From positions 1 to 52,179 of the forward strand of contig JACQZV010000003.1 in NCBI GenBank assembly GCA_016213695.1: a stretch of 52,179 nucleotides of DNA, given 5' to 3'. Numbering within the stretch: the stretch's first letter is position 1; each line of letters begins with the position of its first letter. The notes under the pieces are model-generated. The model did not search any database. It saw only the letters and a list, made by a program, of their open reading frames with translations, and was not told where the DNA came from. This DNA comes from Acidobacteriota bacterium. GTDB lineage: Bacteria; Acidobacteriota; Vicinamibacteria; Vicinamibacterales; UBA2999. Shown here piece by piece: positions 43,920-51,896 of this stretch. A program made the position numbers and the translations under genes.

Positions 43920-45512
43920 TCAGTGGCGGAAATGTCTCCGCCCTGTGAAGACCATCGCCAGCCCGTGCTCGTCGGCGGCGGCGATCACGTCCTGATCGCG
44001 CACCGAGCCGCCCGGCTGCACCACGGCGGTCGCACCGGCGGCCGCCACGGCGTCGAGCCCGTCGCGGAACGGAAAGAAGGCGTCGGAGGCGGCGACGGAC
44101 CCGCGGAGCGCGCCGGCGCCGCCGCCCTCCGCTTTCATCTGCGCCACGCGGACGGCATCCACGCGGCTCATCTGCCCGGCCCCGATCGCGAGCGTCCGAT
44201 CGGCGGTGGTGAACAGCACGGTATTCGACTTCACATGCGCGCAGATGCGCCACGCGAACCGCAGCGCCTGCCACTCATCGGCGGTCGGCTGCCGCTTCGT
44301 CACGACGTTCAGCCCGCCGGCGCCCGGCCATGTCGCGTGGGCCTCGCGCACCTGGTCGCGCGCCTGCACGAGGACGCCTCCGACTATCGATCGCATCTCC
44401 AGTTCGTCGGCCGGCGCAGGGCGGCCGGCGGCGCCGGTCCCCGGCACCACCACGCGCATGTTGGCCTTGGCCGCCATGATCGCGCGGGCCTCCTCGTCCA
44501 CCGAGGGCGCACTCACCGCTTCGATGAACGTGGCCACGATCGCTCGTGCCGCCGCGGCATCGATCGGCCGGTTGAGCCCCACGATGCCGCCGAACGCGGC
44601 CAGCGCATCGGCGTCGCGCGCGCGCACGTACGCGTCGGCTGCACCGGCCCCGGTCGCGGCGCCGCACGGGTTGGTGTGCTTGATCACGACCGCCGCCGGC
44701 TCGTCGAATTCCATGACGATCCGGGCTGCCGCATCGAGGTCGAGCAGGTTCGTATACGAGAGCTCCTTGCCCTGGAGCACCGTGAATCCGGGATGCCGCC
44801 CGAACCCTTCGTACAGCGCCGCCGGCTGGTGCGGGTTCTCGCCGTACCGCAGATCGCGGACCTTCCGCAGATCGACGGCGACCATCGGCGGCAGGGCCGT
44901 GCCGGCCGCGCGCGCGAACCCCGCGGGGCCGGCCGTCACGGTACCGAGGGTGGCGGCAATGGCGCTGTCGTACCGGGCGGTATGCGCGAAGGCCTTTCGC
45001 GCCAGCTCGAACCGGAACTCGCGTGAGGGACCGCCTCCGCGATCGATCTGCGCGAGCACCGCGGCATAGTCGCCCGGCGAGACCACGACGAGTACGTCCT
45101 CGAAGTTCTTGGCGGCCGCACGCACGAGACTCGGGCCGCCGATGTCGATCTCCTCGACGAGCGCCTCGAACGGCGTGTCGGGATTCGCGGCCGCGGCCAC
45201 GAACGGATACAGATTGACGACGACGAGATCGATCAACGCGATGCCGTGGGCGGCCGCCGAGGCGAGATCGTCGGGACGGTGGCGGCGCGCCAGGATGCCG
45301 CCGTGCACGAGCGGGTGGAGCGTCTTGACGCGGCCGTCCATCATCTCCGGAAACCGGGTCACGTCGGCGATGGGAATGACGGCGAGCCCGCCGTGCTGCA
45401 GCGCGCGCGCGGTGCCGCCGGTCGAGACGAGCTCGAAACCGCGGCCGGCGAGGCCGCGCGCGAATTCCACCAGGCCGGATTTATCGGACACGCTCAACAG
45501 CGCTCTTCGCAT
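43920..45512 (-). CDS. purH: Bifunctional AICAR transformylase/IMP cyclohydrolase
   Basis: The 530-aa enzyme completes the last two steps of IMP synthesis. The N-terminal IMPCH domain starts MRRALLSVSDKSGLVEFARGL and contains STGGTARAL; the transformylase domain carries KHTNPCGAATG and RYGENPHQPAA. The length is slightly above E. coli PurH (529 aa), with no missing domain. It is divergent from the cold-shock gene with a 197-base interval and has no visible operon partner; the M28 gene downstream ends 24 bases away. Confidence 0.96.
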   Translation of the reverse strand: MRRALLSVSDKSGLVEFARGLAGRGFELVSTGGTARALQHGGLAVIPIADVTRFPEMMDGRVKTLHPLVHGGILARRHRPDDLASAAAHGIALIDLVVVNLYPFVAAAANPDTPFEALVEEIDIGGPSLVRAAAKNFEDVLVVVSPGDYAAVLAQIDRGGGPSREFRFELARKAFAHTARYDSAIAATLGTVTAGPAGFARAAGTALPPMVAVDLRKVRDLRYGENPHQPAALYEGFGRHPGFTVLQGKELSYTNLLDLDAAARIVMEFDEPAAVVIKHTNPCGAATGAGAADAYVRARDADALAAFGGIVGLNRPIDAAAARAIVATFIEAVSAPSVDEEARAIMAAKANMRVVVPGTGAAGRPAPADELEMRSIVGGVLVQARDQVREAHATWPGAGGLNVVTKRQPTADEWQALRFAWRICAHVKSNTVLFTTADRTLAIGAGQMSRVDAVRVAQMKAEGGGAGALRGSVAASDAFFPFRDGLDAVAAAGATAVVQPGGSVRDQDVIAAADEHGLAMVFTGRRHFRH

Positions 45513-45526
45513 CAGTGCACCCGCGC

Positions 45527-45555
45527 TTGACAGGTCCCGGACAGCCGCTTAGGAT
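45527..45555 (+). promoter_or_regulatory. Strong sigma70-type promoter of the cold-shock gene
   Basis: TTGACA (45527-45532) and TAGGAT (45550-45555) are separated by exactly 17 bases on the plus strand. The predicted start is near 45562, giving a 5' leader of about 148 bases before the ATG at 45710. This leader is as long as that of E. coli cspA and contains two hairpins. No equally good promoter faces purH. Confidence 0.7.
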
Positions 45556-45582
45556 AGCGCTCTGTTAAGGGGCGTTCCCGAG

Positions 45583-45624
45583 CCCTTCGACATGCGCGCG
45601 GCGATTCCGGGCGCGGTCGAAGGG
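45583..45624 (+). other. Leader stem-loop 1 of the cold-shock mRNA
   Basis: Arms CCCTTCGAC (45583-45591) and GTCGAAGGG (45616-45624) form a perfect 9-bp stem around a 24-base GC-rich loop that can itself fold (GCGCGC...GCGCG). The position inside the predicted leader suggests an RNA control element. The sequence could alternatively be a dispersed CCCTTCGAC/GTCGAAGGG repeat. Confidence 0.55.
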
Positions 45625-45642
45625 TCAGCGTAGAAGTCGAGG

Positions 45643-45669
45643 CCGCGCAAGCACTCGCGGTCTTTTTTT
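45643..45669 (+). terminator. Intrinsic-terminator-like hairpin in the cold-shock leader
   Basis: The stem CCGCG/CGCGG (7 to 8 bp with flanking G-U and G-C pairs) with an 8-base loop is followed directly by seven T residues. This is a textbook rho-independent terminator, located 40 bases before the csp ATG and within its leader. It would stop transcription unless bypassed, so attenuation is the simplest reading. Confidence 0.65.
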
Positions 45670-45709
45670 GTGTCTCGACGCTCACTGTACGAGCAAGGGA
45701 AGAAGAACG

Positions 45710-45913
45710 ATGCGTATTACAGGCAAGGTCAAGTGGTTCAACAACGCCAAGGGCTACGGGTTCATTGAGCGCGAGGGTGGCAGCGACGTGTTCGTCCACT
45801 ACTCCGCGATCAGCGGCAACGGCTTTCGGTCCCTTGACGAGGGCCAGGCGGTTGAATTCGAAATCGTCGACGGTCCCAAGGGTCCCCAGGCAGGGAACGT
45901 CACCAAGGCCTAG
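45710..45913 (+). CDS. cspA: Cold-shock domain protein
   Basis: The 67-aa protein is a single OB-fold cold-shock domain: [18 protein letters not shown] with RNP1-like KGYGFIER, the RNP2 DVFVHYSAI, and the C-terminal [20 protein letters not shown]. Such proteins bind single-stranded RNA and melt hairpins. The ATG at 45710 was chosen because AAGGGAAGA lies seven bases before it and it begins MRITGKVKW, matching the family; a longer frame upstream would run through the terminator. It has its own promoter and a structured leader. Confidence 0.93.
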   Translation: MRITGKVKWFNNAKGYGFIEREGGSDVFVHYSAISGNGFRSLDEGQAVEFEIVDGPKGPQAGNVTKA

Positions 45914-45929
45914 AACCACCTCCTGACCT

Positions 45930-45956
45930 GCCCGGCGCCGGCACACGGCGCCGGGC
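45930..45956. terminator. Large GC hairpin after the cold-shock gene
   Basis: The arms GCCCGGCGCCG and CGGCGCCGGGC form a perfect 11-bp stem with a 5-base loop, just downstream of the csp stop and upstream (on the other strand) of the MXAN_5187-like gene's 3' end. There is no T tract on either side, so it may work as a bidirectional structural terminator or RNA stabiliser. Confidence 0.5.
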
Positions 45957-45981
45957 GCAACGTCGCTCCCTCGTCCTCCCC

Positions 45982-46581
45982 TCACTCTTCGTTCTTGGCG
46001 GCGCCCCGCAGGGCGCGGGCGGTAAACGCCACCTTTCCATCCTTCATGGCCACGCGGAACGCGACCTCCTCGGTGCCTCTGGCCCGGAGCGAGCCGATTT
46101 GCGTGCGAATCAGCTCGACGAACTTGTGGAACGGCAGCGGCGCCGCGTCCTGTCCCGCTTCCTGCCGCGCCTGTGCCAGCCGCTCGTACATCTCCTCCAC
46201 CTTCTCCATCTCGCGGAGCGGATCGGCCAGTGTGGTCACGTACAGCACGCGGTCCTTGACTTGCGGACGCCGATCGACCGCCGGCGTCGCGTGCGCGAAG
46301 GGGCCCGGCCGCCCTTCCTCCCGTGCCCGCAGCGCGCGGTCCCACAGGTCGATGAACGTCGCATAGCGCGTCTGGAGCGTGGTGAACCGGAACCGCTCGG
46401 CGTAATTCGGCAGATGCTGGCGGTCGAGCCGCTTGACGAGACGGTCCACCCGCGTGCGCGTCTCCCAGGGCGGCCGCGGCAGCCGGCCCGCGAAGTACAT
46501 GTTGTACTCCGCCTCGAGACGCTTCAGCTCGGCCTCGAGCACCGCCATCTCGCGCGTGACGTCGACGGAGGATTCCTCCAC
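45982..46581 (-). CDS. Coiled-coil protein with a MXAN_5187-like C-terminal domain
   Basis: The 199-aa protein has a charged N-terminal coiled coil (about 9-30, MAVLEAELKRLEAEYNMYFAG), a middle helix-rich part and a C-terminal region (AAPLPFHKFVELIRTQIGSL through GTEEVAFRVAMKDGKVAFTARALR) that I associate with the 'MXAN_5187 C-terminal' family from Myxococcus and Acidobacteriota proteins. The function of that family is unknown. It lies 51 bases from the nuoN stop on the same strand. The identification is from memory of a family pattern, so it is tentative. Confidence 0.55.
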   Translation of the reverse strand: MEESSVDVTREMAVLEAELKRLEAEYNMYFAGRLPRPPWETRTRVDRLVKRLDRQHLPNYAERFRFTTLQTRYATFIDLWDRALRAREEGRPGPFAHATPAVDRRPQVKDRVLYVTTLADPLREMEKVEEMYERLAQARQEAGQDAAPLPFHKFVELIRTQIGSLRARGTEEVAFRVAMKDGKVAFTARALRGAAKNEE

Positions 46582-46632
46582 GCGGGATCATTCTACCGGG
46601 CTTCGGGCTGCTGGCTGTGGGCGTCGGGATGG

Positions 46633-48072
46633 TCAGAAGATCGTCGCAATCGACTGCGCCGCGAAGTCGAGCACCGGCGTCGGCAGGATGCCGAGCGCGA
46701 TGATGGCGGCAATCGAGGCCACCAGCGCCGCCATCGCGACGGCCGACACCGGCGGAGGCGCGATCGCCGCCGGCCGGTCCGTCATGTACATCATCACGAC
46801 CACGCGGAGATAGAAGAATACCGAAACGACGCTCGTCAGCACGCCGATGACCGCGAGTCCGTAGTAGCCGGCGCTCACGGCCGCGCTGAAGATGTACCAC
46901 TTGCCGATGAACCCGGCGGTCGGCGGCAGCCCGCCGAGCGACAGGAGGCAGACCGTCATCAGCGCCGCCAGCGCGGGGCGCGTGTGCCACAGCCCCGCGT
47001 AGTCGCGCAGTTCGTCGTTGGCGGCCTCGCGGGTCCCGAGAAGCGCGATCACGCCGAACGCCGCCAGGTTCGTCACGGCGTACGCCAGCAGATAGAAGAG
47101 AATCGCCGCCTTACCCACCTGGTTCGCGGCCACGAGGCCCACAAGCAGATAACCCCCATGCGCGATGCTCGAGTAGGCCAGCATCCGTTTCAGGTTGCTC
47201 TGCGCCACCCCGACGACGGTCCCCAGAATCATCGTTGCCGCCGCCAGCAGCCACACGAGGGGCGCCCACTCGCCGCTGAACGGCTCGAAGACGGACAGAA
47301 ACACCCGGGCGAACGCGGCAAACGCCGCCGCCTTCACGCCGGTGGACATGAACCCGGTGACGACGGCCGGCGCGCCTTCGTAGGCGTCGGGCGTCCACAT
47401 GTGGAAGGGCACGGCGGAGATCTTGAACGCGAAGCCGACGAGCAGCAGGCCGAGCGCCACCAGGATGAGCGGGTTGCCGCTCATCGACTGGGCGGCCATA
47501 TAGGTGCCGACGCGGTCCAGCCGCGTGCTGCCCGCCAGCCCGTAGGTGAAGGCGATGCCGTACAGGAAGAACGCGCTCGAGAACGCGCCGAGCAGAAAAT
47601 ACTTGAACGCCGCCTCGATCGCCCGGCTGTCGTCGCGCCTGATGCCGGTCAGCACGTACACCGCAATCGAGAGGATCTCGAGCGCGATGAACACCACCAG
47701 CAGATCGTTGGCCGTGGCCATCATGATCATGCCGGCGGTCGCAAACAGCACGAGGGCGTAGTACTCGCCGGCCGGCAGGCCGTCTCGCCGGACCACGGTC
47801 GACGAGAACATGATGGTGAGGAGCGCGACGAGGAGCAGCACGAGCGTGACGAACAGCCCGAAGTTGTCGGCCACGACGACGCCGAAGCTGACGGCATTCC
47901 GGTTCCAGAGCAGCACGGCCGAAATCGCCGCGCCGACGAGACCGACGACGCCCAGGCCGCCGAGCGGCAGCTGCTCGCCGCGCGCGCGGAAGGCCTCCGC
48001 GCCCATGACGGCGAGAGCCGCCAGCGTGACGCAGAGCATCGGGACGACGGCGTCGATGCCGGAACTAAACAT
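46633..48072 (-). CDS. nuoN: NADH-quinone oxidoreductase subunit N
   Basis: The 479-aa NuoN is one of the three antiporter-like membrane subunits of complex I. It has about 14 helices, including SNLKRMLAYSSIAHGGYLLVG (the proton-channel Lys and discontinuous helix region) and MWTPDAYEGAPA. The length is usual. It is the last gene of the J-K-L-M-N run here and is separated from nuoM by a tandem-repeat stretch. Confidence 0.96.
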   Translation of the reverse strand: MFSSGIDAVVPMLCVTLAALAVMGAEAFRARGEQLPLGGLGVVGLVGAAISAVLLWNRNAVSFGVVVADNFGLFVTLVLLLVALLTIMFSSTVVRRDGLPAGEYYALVLFATAGMIMMATANDLLVVFIALEILSIAVYVLTGIRRDDSRAIEAAFKYFLLGAFSSAFFLYGIAFTYGLAGSTRLDRVGTYMAAQSMSGNPLILVALGLLLVGFAFKISAVPFHMWTPDAYEGAPAVVTGFMSTGVKAAAFAAFARVFLSVFEPFSGEWAPLVWLLAAATMILGTVVGVAQSNLKRMLAYSSIAHGGYLLVGLVAANQVGKAAILFYLLAYAVTNLAAFGVIALLGTREAANDELRDYAGLWHTRPALAALMTVCLLSLGGLPPTAGFIGKWYIFSAAVSAGYYGLAVIGVLTSVVSVFFYLRVVVMMYMTDRPAAIAPPPVSAVAMAALVASIAAIIALGILPTPVLDFAAQSIATIF

Positions 48073-48087
48073 GGGTCACCGTGTGGA

Positions 48088-48141
48088 CCGTTCCGGCCGT
48101 TCGGATCGTTCGGGCCGTTCGGATCGTTAGGGCCGTTCGGC
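48088..48141. repeat. Six tandem 9-base units between nuoM and nuoN
   Basis: The run reads CCGTTCCGG, CCGTTCGGA, TCGTTCGGG, CCGTTCGGA, TCGTTAGGG, CCGTTCGGC in order, i.e. six near-copies of YCGTTCGGN. It covers the gap after nuoM and its stop codon (TAA, 48129-48127). It may form alternative hairpins and lie between the two genes as an mRNA element; slippage during replication is a simple origin. Confidence 0.65.
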
Positions 48142-49635
48142 GCGCAGCGTCTGCGCGACCTGCACGCGCTGCACGACGGCGTTCACCGAGGCCTCCATCG
48201 GCTTGAGAAAGAGCGTCGGGAACACGCCCATGACGACCGCCACCGCACAGAGCGGCACGACGGCGGCCCACTCGCGCGGCCGCAGGTCGGGCAGCGCGGC
48301 GTTCTCCTCGTGCGTCACCGGGCCGTAGTACACGCGCTGGAACATCCAGAGCATGTAGACCGCCGACAGGATCACGCCCAGGCCCGCCACGACCACGAAC
48401 CGCGGGTCCCACCGGAACGCTCCGAGCATGATCAGGAACTCGCCGACGAAGCCGTTCAACCCGGGCAGGCCGATGGAGGCGAGCGTGATGATCATGAACG
48501 CGGCGGTCAGCCGCGGCATCACCGCCTTGAGCCCGCCGAACTCGCTGATGAGGCGCGTGTGGCGGCGGTCCGACAGCATCCCGACCAGGAGGAACAGCCC
48601 GCCGGTGCTCACGCCGTGCGCCAGCATCTGATACAGGGCGCCCTGCACCCCCTGCATGTTCATCGCGCAGATGCCCAGCACGACAAAGCCGAGGTGGCTC
48701 ACCGAGGAGTAGGCCACCAGCTTCTTCATGTCGGGCTGCACCATCGCCACGAGCGCGCCGTAGACGATCCCGATGACCGCCAGCAGCGCCAGGCCGGGCG
48801 CGAAGTACGCGGCCGCTTCCGGGAAGAGCGGGAACGAGAACCGCAGCAGCCCGTAGGTGCCCATCTTCAGCAGCACGCCCGCCAGGATGACGGAGCCGGC
48901 GGTGGGCGCCTGCACGTGCGCATCCGGCAGCCACGTGTGGAACGGAAAGAGCGGCACCTTGATGGCAAACGCGACGGTGAACGCCAGAAAGAACCACATC
49001 TGCGTCTGCGGCGCGATGTCGAGCGTGTAGAGCTTGAGCAGGTCGAACGAATAGGTGCCCGTCGCGGCGCTGTGGAGGTAGGCGAGCCCGAGGATGGCCA
49101 CAAGCATCAGAACGCTGCCCGCCATCGTGTAGAGCATGAACTTGACGGCGGCGTAGATGCGCTGGTCGTAGCCCCAGATCCCGATCAGGAAATACATCGG
49201 GACGAGCATCGCGTCCCAGAAGACGTAGAAGAGAAAGAGATCGAGCGACACGAACACGCCGATCATCGCCGCCTCGAGCGCCAGCATGAAGATCGAGAAT
49301 TCCTTCACCTTGCGCTCGATCGAACCCCACGACGACAGGAGCGCAATCGGCGACAGAAACGCCGTCAGCACCACGAGCAGCAGGCTGATGCCGTCGATGC
49401 CGATGAAGTAGTCGATCCCGAACGCCGGAATCCACGCGTGGCGTTCGACGAACTGAAATTCCGGCGAGGCGGCGTCGAACCGGGCCCAGATCACCAGCGT
49501 CACGGCGAAGGTCGCCAGCGTGACCGCCAGCGACAGCCAGCGGACCAGCGCGTCGCGCCGGCCGTCCCGGTTGCCGACGCAGAGCAGCACCAGGGCGCCG
49601 AGAAGCGGAACGAGCCAGGAGAGCGTCAGCAGCAT
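48127..49635 (-). CDS. nuoM: NADH-quinone oxidoreductase subunit M
   Basis: The 502-aa NuoM has the antiporter-like core with HTWLPDAHVQAPTAGSVILAGVLLKMGTYGLLRF and VQPDMKKLVAYSSVSHLGFVVLG, including the catalytic Lys residues. The length is normal. nuoL ends one base before it. The C-terminal three or four codons lie within the tandem repeat. Confidence 0.97.
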   Translation of the reverse strand: MLLTLSWLVPLLGALVLLCVGNRDGRRDALVRWLSLAVTLATFAVTLVIWARFDAASPEFQFVERHAWIPAFGIDYFIGIDGISLLLVVLTAFLSPIALLSSWGSIERKVKEFSIFMLALEAAMIGVFVSLDLFLFYVFWDAMLVPMYFLIGIWGYDQRIYAAVKFMLYTMAGSVLMLVAILGLAYLHSAATGTYSFDLLKLYTLDIAPQTQMWFFLAFTVAFAIKVPLFPFHTWLPDAHVQAPTAGSVILAGVLLKMGTYGLLRFSFPLFPEAAAYFAPGLALLAVIGIVYGALVAMVQPDMKKLVAYSSVSHLGFVVLGICAMNMQGVQGALYQMLAHGVSTGGLFLLVGMLSDRRHTRLISEFGGLKAVMPRLTAAFMIITLASIGLPGLNGFVGEFLIMLGAFRWDPRFVVVAGLGVILSAVYMLWMFQRVYYGPVTHEENAALPDLRPREWAAVVPLCAVAVVMGVFPTLFLKPMEASVNAVVQRVQVAQTLRAERP

Positions 49636-49636
49636 G

Positions 49637-51589
49637 TCACCGCCACAGGTAGTAGCCCAGGATCACGACCACGCCGATGAACATCGACCCGGCGTAGGCG
49701 CGCACCGACCCGGTCTGGATGCGGCGCAAGGCCCCGGATCCGGCCGCCACGAGCGACGCGGTCCCGTTGACCGCGCCGTCGATCACGGCCACGTCAACTC
49801 CGCGCCAGAGGCCCTCGGCCGACCCGACCCGAATCGGCGTGACCACGGCCGCGTCGTACAGCTCGTCGACGTAGTACTTGTTCAGCAGCAGGCGGTACAG
49901 GCCCGGAACGCGCGCCGCGACCGCGTCGGCCAGCTGCCGCCGCCGGAGCCAGACGGTCGCCGCCAGCGCGATGCCCCCGATGGCAATGGCGCTCGACACC
50001 GCCATCAGCGTCAGCTCCAGTCCGGCGGCGCCGCTGCCTTCGGCCAGCTCGGCGACCGGGTTGGCGCCAGGCGCGCGGAACGACGGCGCGAGCCACGCGC
50101 CGAGCGGGTTGGTGCCGCCGAGCGCGTGCGGCACGCCGGCGTAGCCGGCCAGCGCGGATCCGACGGCCAGCACGACGAGCGCCAGCGCCATCGCCGGTGG
50201 AGCGTCATGCAGGTGCGACGCTGCGGCGTGCGAGGGTGCGGGCGATGATGCCTCGCGGCGCTCGCCGTGGAACGTCAGACACACCAGGCGGAACATGTAG
50301 GTCGCCGTGAGGAGCGACGTGACCGCCGCGACCGTCCAGAGGATCCAGTGCCCCGCGGCGAACGTCTCGTACAGGATCTCGTCCTTGCTGAAAAACCCGG
50401 AGAGGAACGGCACGCCGGCAATCGCCAGCGAGCCGATGAGAAACGTCCAGTAGGTGACCGGCAGCAACCGCTTGAGCCCGCCCATGCGGCGGATGTCCTG
50501 CTCGCCGTGCAGCGCGTGAATCACCGCGCCCGAGCCGAGGAAGAGCAGCGCCTTGAAGAACGCGTGGGTATAGAGGTGGAAGATGCCGGCGCCGAACGCC
50601 CCCATCCCCATCGCCAGGAACATCAGCCCGAGCTGCGACACCGTGGAATAGGCGAGCACGCGCTTGATGTCGTTCTGCACGAGCCCGATCGTCCCGGCCA
50701 TGAGCGCCGTCACCGCCCCGACGATCGCCACAATCAGCAGCGTCCCCGGCGCGTGGCTGAAGAGCACCGCATTGCGGCCGATCATGTAGACGCCCGCCGT
50801 CACCATCGTCGCGGCATGAATGAGCGCGGAGACCGGCGTCGGGCCTTCCATCGCATCGGGGAGCCAGGTATAGAGGGGAATCTGCGCGGACTTGCCCGTG
50901 GCGCCGATGAACAGGAGCAAGGTGGCGACCGAGATCGCCCCGAACGCGCCCGCTTCGGGCGGCAGAGCCGCCACCACCGACGCCAGCCGCTGGAAGTCAA
51001 GCGTGCCGAAGCGCACCAGCAGGAACAGCATCCCGAGCACGAACGCGTAATCGCCGATCCGGTTGACGACGAACGCCTTCTTGCCGGCGTCCGCGGCGGA
51101 TGTCTTCGTGAACCAGAAGCCGATGAGCAGATACGAACAGAGCCCGACGCCCTCCCATCCGACGAAGAGGACGAGGAAGTTGCCGCCGAGCACCAGCACC
51201 AGCATGAACGCGGCGAACAGGTTCAGGTACGAGAAGTAGCGCGCGTACTCGCCGTCGGTCTCCTCGTGCATGTAGGCGGTCGAGTAGATGTGAATCAGCG
51301 CGCCGATGCCGGTCACGACCAGGATCATCACCGCCGCCAGCGGGTCGAGGCGGAACGTCAGGTCGAGCACGACGTCGCCGGACGCGATCCAGGTGTAGAC
51401 CGTCTGCTCGATGACGCGCGCGCCCTCGGCCATGCCGGCCAGCTCTCCGACGCTCAGCATCGCCACGACAAAGGAGGCGACCATGACGGCGCACGCGAGG
51501 CCGCCGGACGCGGTCTTGCGCAGCCGGCGCCCGAGCGCGGCGTTGACGAGAAAGCCGAGCAGCGGGAAGAGCGGAATCAGCGCGAGCAC
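49637..51589 (-). CDS. nuoL: NADH-quinone oxidoreductase subunit L
   Basis: The 650-aa NuoL is the distal proton-pumping subunit with the antiporter core (TWLPDAMEGPTPVSALIHAATMVTAGVYMI; NDIKRVLAYSTVSQLGLMFLAMG) and a long C-terminal lateral helix region. The GTG at 51589 (VLALIPLFPLLGFLVNAALG) was chosen because it starts exactly at the family N-terminus and lies four bases after the nuoK stop. Residues around [20 protein letters not shown] (51354-51296) are duplicated at DNA level at the window's right edge. Confidence 0.96.
   Translation of the reverse strand: MLALIPLFPLLGFLVNAALGRRLRKTASGGLACAVMVASFVVAMLSVGELAGMAEGARVIEQTVYTWIASGDVVLDLTFRLDPLAAVMILVVTGIGALIHIYSTAYMHEETDGEYARYFSYLNLFAAFMLVLVLGGNFLVLFVGWEGVGLCSYLLIGFWFTKTSAADAGKKAFVVNRIGDYAFVLGMLFLLVRFGTLDFQRLASVVAALPPEAGAFGAISVATLLLFIGATGKSAQIPLYTWLPDAMEGPTPVSALIHAATMVTAGVYMIGRNAVLFSHAPGTLLIVAIVGAVTALMAGTIGLVQNDIKRVLAYSTVSQLGLMFLAMGMGAFGAGIFHLYTHAFFKALLFLGSGAVIHALHGEQDIRRMGGLKRLLPVTYWTFLIGSLAIAGVPFLSGFFSKDEILYETFAAGHWILWTVAAVTSLLTATYMFRLVCLTFHGERREASSPAPSHAAASHLHDAPPAMALALVVLAVGSALAGYAGVPHALGGTNPLGAWLAPSFRAPGANPVAELAEGSGAAGLELTLMAVSSAIAIGGIALAATVWLRRRQLADAVAARVPGLYRLLLNKYYVDELYDAAVVTPIRVGSAEGLWRGVDVAVIDGAVNGTASLVAAGSGALRRIQTGSVRAYAGSMFIGVVVILGYYLWR
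51296..51354. repeat. 59-base direct repeat, copy 1 (inside nuoL)
   Basis: The segment is identical to 52121-52179, the last 59 bases of the window. In nuoL it encodes part of the conserved [18 protein letters not shown] region. An exact 59-base match in two different subunits is unusual and most likely reflects an assembly junction at the window edge. Confidence 0.8.
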
Positions 51590-51593
51590 GGGG

Positions 51594-51896
51594 TCACCAT
51601 TTGAGCGACGTGAACGCGTCGGGGTTGAGCGACTCGCGGTGCCGGAAGAGCGCAATCACGATCGCCAGGCCGACGGCCGCCTCGGCCGCGGCCACCGTCA
51701 TGACGAAGAACACGATGATCTGGCCGTCCACGCTGCCGAACTGCCGCCCGAACGCGACGAAGCTGAGATTCACCGCGTTGAGCATGATCTCGATCGACAG
51801 CAGGATCGTGATGAGGTTCCGCCGCAGGAAGACGCCCGCCGTGCCGATCGCGAACAGCATCGCGGAGACGATGAGGTAATGGCCCAGGGGAATCAC
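51594..51896 (-). CDS. nuoK: NADH-quinone oxidoreductase subunit K
   Basis: The 100-aa NuoK starts at a GTG (51896) that overlaps the nuoJ stop as GTGA. Motifs [38 protein letters not shown] (with the key Glu residues) and [21 protein letters not shown] are complete. It is a three-helix subunit linking the peripheral and membrane proton paths. It lies between nuoJ and nuoL, the usual order. Confidence 0.96.
   Translation of the reverse strand: MIPLGHYLIVSAMLFAIGTAGVFLRRNLITILLSIEIMLNAVNLSFVAFGRQFGSVDGQIIVFFVMTVAAAEAAVGLAIVIALFRHRESLNPDAFTSLKW

Noticed and set aside
41367-45026. A 1219-codon plus-strand open frame antiparallel to the amidohydrolase, M28 and purH genes
   Set aside because: It is a shadow frame of GC-rich genes: it lacks a recognisable domain, and its Arg/His/Pro-rich composition is that of an antisense reading across three well-supported genes.
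46099-49680. A 1193-codon plus-strand open frame opposite nuoM and nuoN
   Set aside because: Extreme His/Arg/Asp/Glu bias and complete overlap with clear complex I genes show it is an antisense artefact of high GC content.
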